64,000 bases of DNA from Cellulophaga tyrosinoxydans (GTDB lineage Bacteria; Bacteroidota; Bacteroidia; Flavobacteriales; Flavobacteriaceae): the NCBI RefSeq assembly GCF_900176415.1, contig NZ_FWXO01000003.1, positions 1-64,000 on the forward strand, read 5' to 3'. Within the stretch, counting starts at the first letter, position 1. Each line of letters starts with the position of its first letter. The translations under genes and the position numbers were made by a program. Shown here in pieces: positions 63,207 to 64,000 of this stretch. Below the pieces are notes generated by a model. That model saw only the letters and a program-made list of their open reading frames with translations, ran no database searches and was not told the origin of the DNA.

Positions 63207-64000
63207 GCTATTTCTTCTTTTTCAATAATCGTTTTTGAACTCCAAAAACTTGACAACATAAGGCCTGACACCAAATGCCAGATTCCCCAAAAAGCTGCCA
63301 AAAGGGCCATACCTCCTAATCCATCAAAAAATGTAAAAATTAAAAGCAGCCCCAAACCAGAATTTTGTATACCTGTTTCTATGGTGATTGTTCTAATATT
63401 TTCAGATGATAACCTAAATACTTTAGCGATGGAAAATCCGGTAAAAAAAGCAAGTAAATTATGAAATACAACTATCCAAAAAACATACACAACATAATCC
63501 ATAAAAATTATTCTATTCTTGTAAAGCGCGAGAAAAATTAAGGCTACAAAAAAAACAAGCGATAATATCTTTAAGACTTTGGCAACTTTCTTTGCAATAC
63601 TAGGAAAAAAGTGATTTACCAGCATCCCTAAAATAAGGGGAACACCTAATAGTAAAAATACCAATTGTATCATCTTACTAGGTTCGATTGCAATATTCTT
63701 TAAAATCTCGGAAGTTGGCCCATAAAGTGAACTCCAAAACTCTAAGTTTAATGGCGTCATTACTATGGCAAGTAGGGTAGCAATAGCGGTTAAACAAACA
63801 GATAAAGCAGTATTTCCTTTAGCCATATGGGTTATAAAATTAGAAATATTTCCCCCAGGGCAAGCGGCAACCATAAACATACCTAAAGCGATACTTGGTA
63901 CTGGTTTTATAAGTACAACTAATAAAAAGGTAACAAAAGGTAAAACTACAAATTGGCTTACAACACCAATAAAAATAGGTTTTGGTTTTTTTAATAAGTC
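63203..64000 (-). CDS. bile acid:sodium symporter family transporter (N-terminal part outside window)
   Basis: The frame is open to the window edge (266 residues visible), so the 5' end is missing; an internal Met at 63880 is not the start. Multiple membrane segments with BASS/ACR3-like phrases: ALGMFMVAACPGGNISNFITHMAKGNTALSVCLTAIATLLAIVMTPLNL and a C-terminal ETGIQNSGLGLLLIFTFF, which holds the family's crossing-helix ENxQ-like pattern. Such proteins import organic acids with sodium; the substrate is unknown. Coupled to the following acyltransferase gene by a 4-bp overlap. Confidence 0.88.
   Translation of the reverse strand, partial: DLLKKPKPIFIGVVSQFVVLPFVTFLLVVLIKPVPSIALGMFMVAACPGGNISNFITHMAKGNTALSVCLTAIATLLAIVMTPLNLEFWSSLYGPTSEILKNIAIEPSKMIQLVFLLLGVPLILGMLVNHFFPSIAKKVAKVLKILSLVFFVALIFLALYKNRIIFMDYVVYVFWIVVFHNLLAFFTGFSIAKVFRLSSENIRTITIETGIQNSGLGLLLIFTFFDGLGGMALLAAFWGIWHLVSGLMLSSFWSSKTIIEKEEIA

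Noticed and set aside
1-64000. CRISPR arrays, tRNA, rRNA, defence islands or prophage
   Set aside because: No short regularly spaced repeats, no structured RNA genes and no phage, nuclease or transposase genes were seen on either strand.

Overview
The window is a chromosomal segment of an AT-rich member of the Bacteroidota, almost certainly a marine member of the Flavobacteriaceae. The evidence is: type IX secretion (T9SS) cargo with type B (CHU_C / gliding-motility-associated) C-terminal domains, a PorP/SprF protein, a SprB-repeat giant adhesin, Bacteroidota-style -7 promoter boxes (TAnnTTTG), the long NusB form, a DUF3276 PUR protein and a VKGC-like/imelysin/TonB-receptor operon. No rRNA, tRNA, CRISPR array, transposase or prophage is visible.

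Layout. 1-4.5 kb: the end of a calcium-binding (TSP3) adhesin with a type B domain, then PorP/SprF, then a TPR-PD40-OmpA protein, closed by a strong terminator. 4.6-8.4 kb: heme A synthase, a pRiA4b ORF-3-like protein, a nucleoid-associated protein and, on the minus strand, an uncharacterised protein in which I can read kinase-like catalytic motifs. 8.6-26.6 kb: three tandem paralogues sharing one N-terminal head (IgGFc-binding-like plus DUF11). The first is a 4117-residue SprB-repeat giant with a type B C-terminal domain. The other two lack that domain and instead both end in a short basic tag, VITNRRITYR. 26.7-31.2 kb: an ABC exporter pair followed closely by another type B secreted protein.

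31-43 kb is mostly housekeeping: uvrB, an M20-like peptidase with a substituted metal ligand, hsp20 with an unusual promoter region, a DUF1456 protein, sucC, lysA, a secreted thioredoxin, a sulfurtransferase and guaB. 43.4-49.6 kb is a four-gene minus-strand operon: DUF4856 lipoprotein, imelysin lipoprotein, a vitamin K-dependent gamma-carboxylase-like (VKGC/HTTM) membrane protein and a FecA-like TonB-dependent receptor. It looks like a metal-uptake system that carries a possible post-translational carboxylase. 49.7-64 kb: an HMG-CoA lyase-like protein, a LysE exporter, pyrD, pepT, yajC-DUF1573-nusB, an MsbA-type ABC transporter, a PUR protein, an M14 carboxypeptidase, an acyltransferase and a partial bile-acid-symporter-type transporter.

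The strongest candidates for something undescribed are (a) the VITNRRITYR terminal tag, which appears interchangeable with the type B sorting domain on the same head, (b) the gamma-carboxylase-like enzyme inside an iron-type uptake operon, and (c) the orphan kinase-like protein at 7269-8351. All functional statements rest on reading motifs by eye; no database search was run.
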